6,902 nucleotides of DNA from Synechococcales cyanobacterium PMM_0036 (GTDB taxonomy: Bacteria; Cyanobacteriota; Cyanobacteriia; Elainellales; Elainellaceae). Positions 5,438 to 6,902 of this stretch are shown piece after piece (position 1 is the stretch's first letter; each line of letters begins with the position of its first letter). The translations under genes were made by a program, and so were the position numbers. The notes beneath the pieces were generated by a model. The model saw only the letters and a list, made by a program, of their open reading frames with translations, made no database searches and was not told where the DNA came from. The stretch is from positions 1 to 6,902 of the forward strand of contig CASBQM010000366.1 of the NCBI GenBank assembly GCA_949127645.1. The letters are read 5' to 3'.

Positions 5438-5467
5438 TTTTTAAGTTGCTCGCTTTTTAAGTTTCTC
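5438..5467. repeat. Direct repeat of TTTTTAAGTT(G/T)CTC, period 16
   Basis: TTTTTAAGTTGCTC (5438-5451) and TTTTTAAGTTTCTC (5454-5467) match at 13 of 14 bases and start 16 bases apart. They lie just upstream of the candidate glgX promoter, a position typical for a regulator binding as a tandem dimer. The period does not match the 11-base spacing of PhoB/SphR boxes. Confidence 0.45.
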
Positions 5468-5471
5468 ACTA

Positions 5472-5500
5472 CAGACAGGCTGCCATACCACTTTTTTAAT
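5472..5500 (+). promoter_or_regulatory. Candidate sigma-70 promoter for glgX
   Basis: CAGACA (5472-5477, four of six to TTGACA) and TTTAAT (5495-5500, five of six to TATAAT) are separated by the ideal 17 bases. The predicted transcript would start near 5507 and have a leader of about 130 bases. A second TTTAATC follows ten bases later (5505-5511) but lacks a good -35. Confidence 0.3.
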
Positions 5501-5638
5501 CGGGTTTAATCCAGATAACCAAACCGCTTGAACCTTTGATGCGCAAAGCTATTGGCGTATCCAGCCCATTCAAGCCGCCGACCTTCAGCACCCTAGAATC
5601 CTGCACCAGTGGAACCACTCTACGCTCAGCCCATCCCC

Positions 5639-6902
5639 ATGAGTCCCCAAAGCTCCCATATCTACAGCGGCTTCCAGCTCCGGCGCGGTATGCCCTTTCC
5701 GTTTGGTGCCACGATCGTCTTGGGGGGCGTTAACTTTTCCATCTTCTCCAACCATGCCACCACGGCAAGCTTGGTGCTGTTCAAGAAAGGAGCGTTGGAG
5801 CCTTTTGCCGAAATCCCCTTCCTACAAGAGTTTCGCTTGGGCAATGTCGTCAGCATGATTGTTCAGGATCTAGATCCTGAAGACTTAGAATATGGCTACC
5901 GAGTTGATGGACCGCGCAGCACTATAGAAGGACACCGATTCGATCCCAGCAAAATCCTGCTCGATCCCTATGCCAAAAGCATTGGCGGACGCAAGGTTTG
6001 GGGTACACCCTTACCCGATAGCGAAATTTATCCCTATCGAGCGCAGATTCGAGATAGCGACTTTGTGTGGGATGGCGATCGCCCCTTAGAGATCCCCGAA
6101 GAAGATCTGATCATCTACGAAATGCACGTGCGCGGCTTCACCCGCCACCCCTCATCGGGCGTAAAGCCAGAACACCAGGGCACCTTTGCCGGCTTGCAGG
6201 AAAAGATTCCCTACCTCAAGTCTTTAGGCGTGAACTGCGTTGAGCTAATGCCCATCTTTGAATTTGACGAGATGGACAATCCCCGCAGCAATCCGCTGAC
6301 GGGCAATCGACTTTTTAACTACTGGGGCTACAACACGATCGGGTTTTATGCGCCCAAAGCGGGATACGCGGCTTCTGGCAAGAATGGCGGTCAGAAAGAC
6401 GAGCTGAAAATGCTAGTCAAAGAGCTGCACCGGAACGGGATTGAAGTCATCCTTGATGTGGTGTTTAACCATACGGCAGAAGGCAATGAGTTTGGCCCGA
6501 CCATTTCTTTCCGGGGGTTAGACAACAAGACCTACTATATGCTCACGCCAGAGGGCTACTACTACAACTTCAGCGGTTGCGGCAACACGCTCAACTGCAA
6601 TCATCCGGTCGTGCGGGTGTTTGTGCTGGACTGTCTGCGCTACTGGGCAGCGGAGTATCACATTGACGGATTTCGGTTCGATCTAGCCTCAATCTTGGGA
6701 CGCGACCCCAAGGGCGTACCCATGGCAAACCCCCCACTGATAGAAACTCTAGCCTTTGATCCCATTCTGGCGAAATGCAAGCTAATCGCCGAAGCCTGGG
6801 ATGCGGGCGGTCTTTATCAGGTGGGATCGTTTCCAGACTACGATCGCTGGGGCGAATGGAATGGCAAATACCGAGACACCATCCGCAAATTCCTCAAGGG
6901 CG
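5639..6902 (+). CDS. glgX: Glycogen debranching enzyme GlgX (isoamylase-type), C-terminus cut by the window edge
   Basis: Hydrolyses alpha-1,6 branch points during glycogen breakdown; cytosolic GH13 enzyme. The 421 codons seen are about 60 percent of a usual protein of around 700 residues. An N-terminal CBM48-like domain begins with FPFGATIVLGGVNFSIFS at 20-37. The catalytic barrel starts near YEMHVRGF at 160-167 and includes NYWGYN at 227-232, DVVFNH at 273-278 (conserved region I), DGFRFD at 343-348 with the nucleophile Asp348, and AEAWDAGG at 384-391 with the acid/base Glu385. The third catalytic Asp lies beyond the window. The start is uncertain: neither ATG at 5639 nor the in-frame GTG at 5609 has a Shine-Dalgarno, and TAG at 5594 limits extension. 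ATG at 5639 is preferred because it leaves a normal short lead before CBM48. Divergent from cysC. Confidence 0.95.
   Translation, partial: MSPQSSHIYSGFQLRRGMPFPFGATIVLGGVNFSIFSNHATTASLVLFKKGALEPFAEIPFLQEFRLGNVVSMIVQDLDPEDLEYGYRVDGPRSTIEGHRFDPSKILLDPYAKSIGGRKVWGTPLPDSEIYPYRAQIRDSDFVWDGDRPLEIPEEDLIIYEMHVRGFTRHPSSGVKPEHQGTFAGLQEKIPYLKSLGVNCVELMPIFEFDEMDNPRSNPLTGNRLFNYWGYNTIGFYAPKAGYAASGKNGGQKDELKMLVKELHRNGIEVILDVVFNHTAEGNEFGPTISFRGLDNKTYYMLTPEGYYYNFSGCGNTLNCNHPVVRVFVLDCLRYWAAEYHIDGFRFDLASILGRDPKGVPMANPPLIETLAFDPILAKCKLIAEAWDAGGLYQVGSFPDYDRWGEWNGKYRDTIRKFLKG

Larger units (their letters stand above)
5282..5638. other. AT-rich divergent intergenic region between cysC and glgX
   Basis: No reading frame here looks like a gene. 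The middle part (about 5395-5510) is markedly AT-rich, with T-tracts near 5415, 5436, 5454 and 5492, a 14-base dyad TTAATT-TC-AATTAA (5422-5435) and two sets of direct repeats listed separately. It must contain the promoters for both flanking genes. The T-tracts may bend the DNA. No tRNA or small RNA fold was recognised. Confidence 0.6.

Noticed and set aside
5282..5638. tRNA or CRISPR array in the gap
   Set aside because: No cloverleaf arms, and the repeats are too short and too few for an array.
5536..5733. 65-codon plus-strand frame starting with TTG/ATG before glgX
   Set aside because: Its second half is the glgX N-terminus read in another frame, and the first half has no recognisable features.

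Overview
The window looks like cyanobacterial chromosome. The octamer GCGATCGC (HIP1) occurs nine times in 6.9 kb, starting at 147, 1382, 2258, 2823, 3594, 4236, 4572, 4703 and 6075, against about one per 65 kb expected by chance. The genes also fit: an aspartate kinase, a HrcA repressor preceded by a single-domain rhodanese, a stand-alone FTR1 iron permease, an APS kinase and a GlgX-type debranching enzyme. I cannot name the genus. Both ends of the window cut through genes.

Layout. Positions 1-1147 (minus) hold the first 382 codons of aspartate kinase, lysC. Positions 1148-2149 form about 1 kb with no large gene. This gap carries three spaced direct repeats behind lysC, a cluster of strong inverted repeats (1268-1366, 1463-1504, 1519-1564, 1595-1631, 1658-1700), a probable 50-residue membrane or exported microprotein on the minus strand (1717-1869), and a possible 20-codon leader ORF (2085-2147). 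A plus-strand run follows: rhodanese (2150-2497), hrcA (2565-3656) and ftr1 (3750-4724). APS kinase cysC (4721-5281) lies on the minus strand, convergent with ftr1, and the two share stop-codon bases. A 357-base AT-rich divergent region (5282-5638) separates cysC from glgX, which starts near 5639 and runs off the right edge.

Function. The genes are mostly ordinary housekeeping functions: entry to the lysine/threonine/methionine pathway, control of the heat-shock chaperones, iron uptake, sulfate activation and glycogen breakdown. Only rhodanese and hrcA look like a plausible transcription unit; ftr1 may or may not belong to it. I see no defence system, CRISPR array, transposase, phage gene, tRNA or rRNA. 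The least explained material is the palindrome-rich gap at 1230-1700 and the two small ORFs beside it. I do not claim a new system; these are the parts worth a second look.
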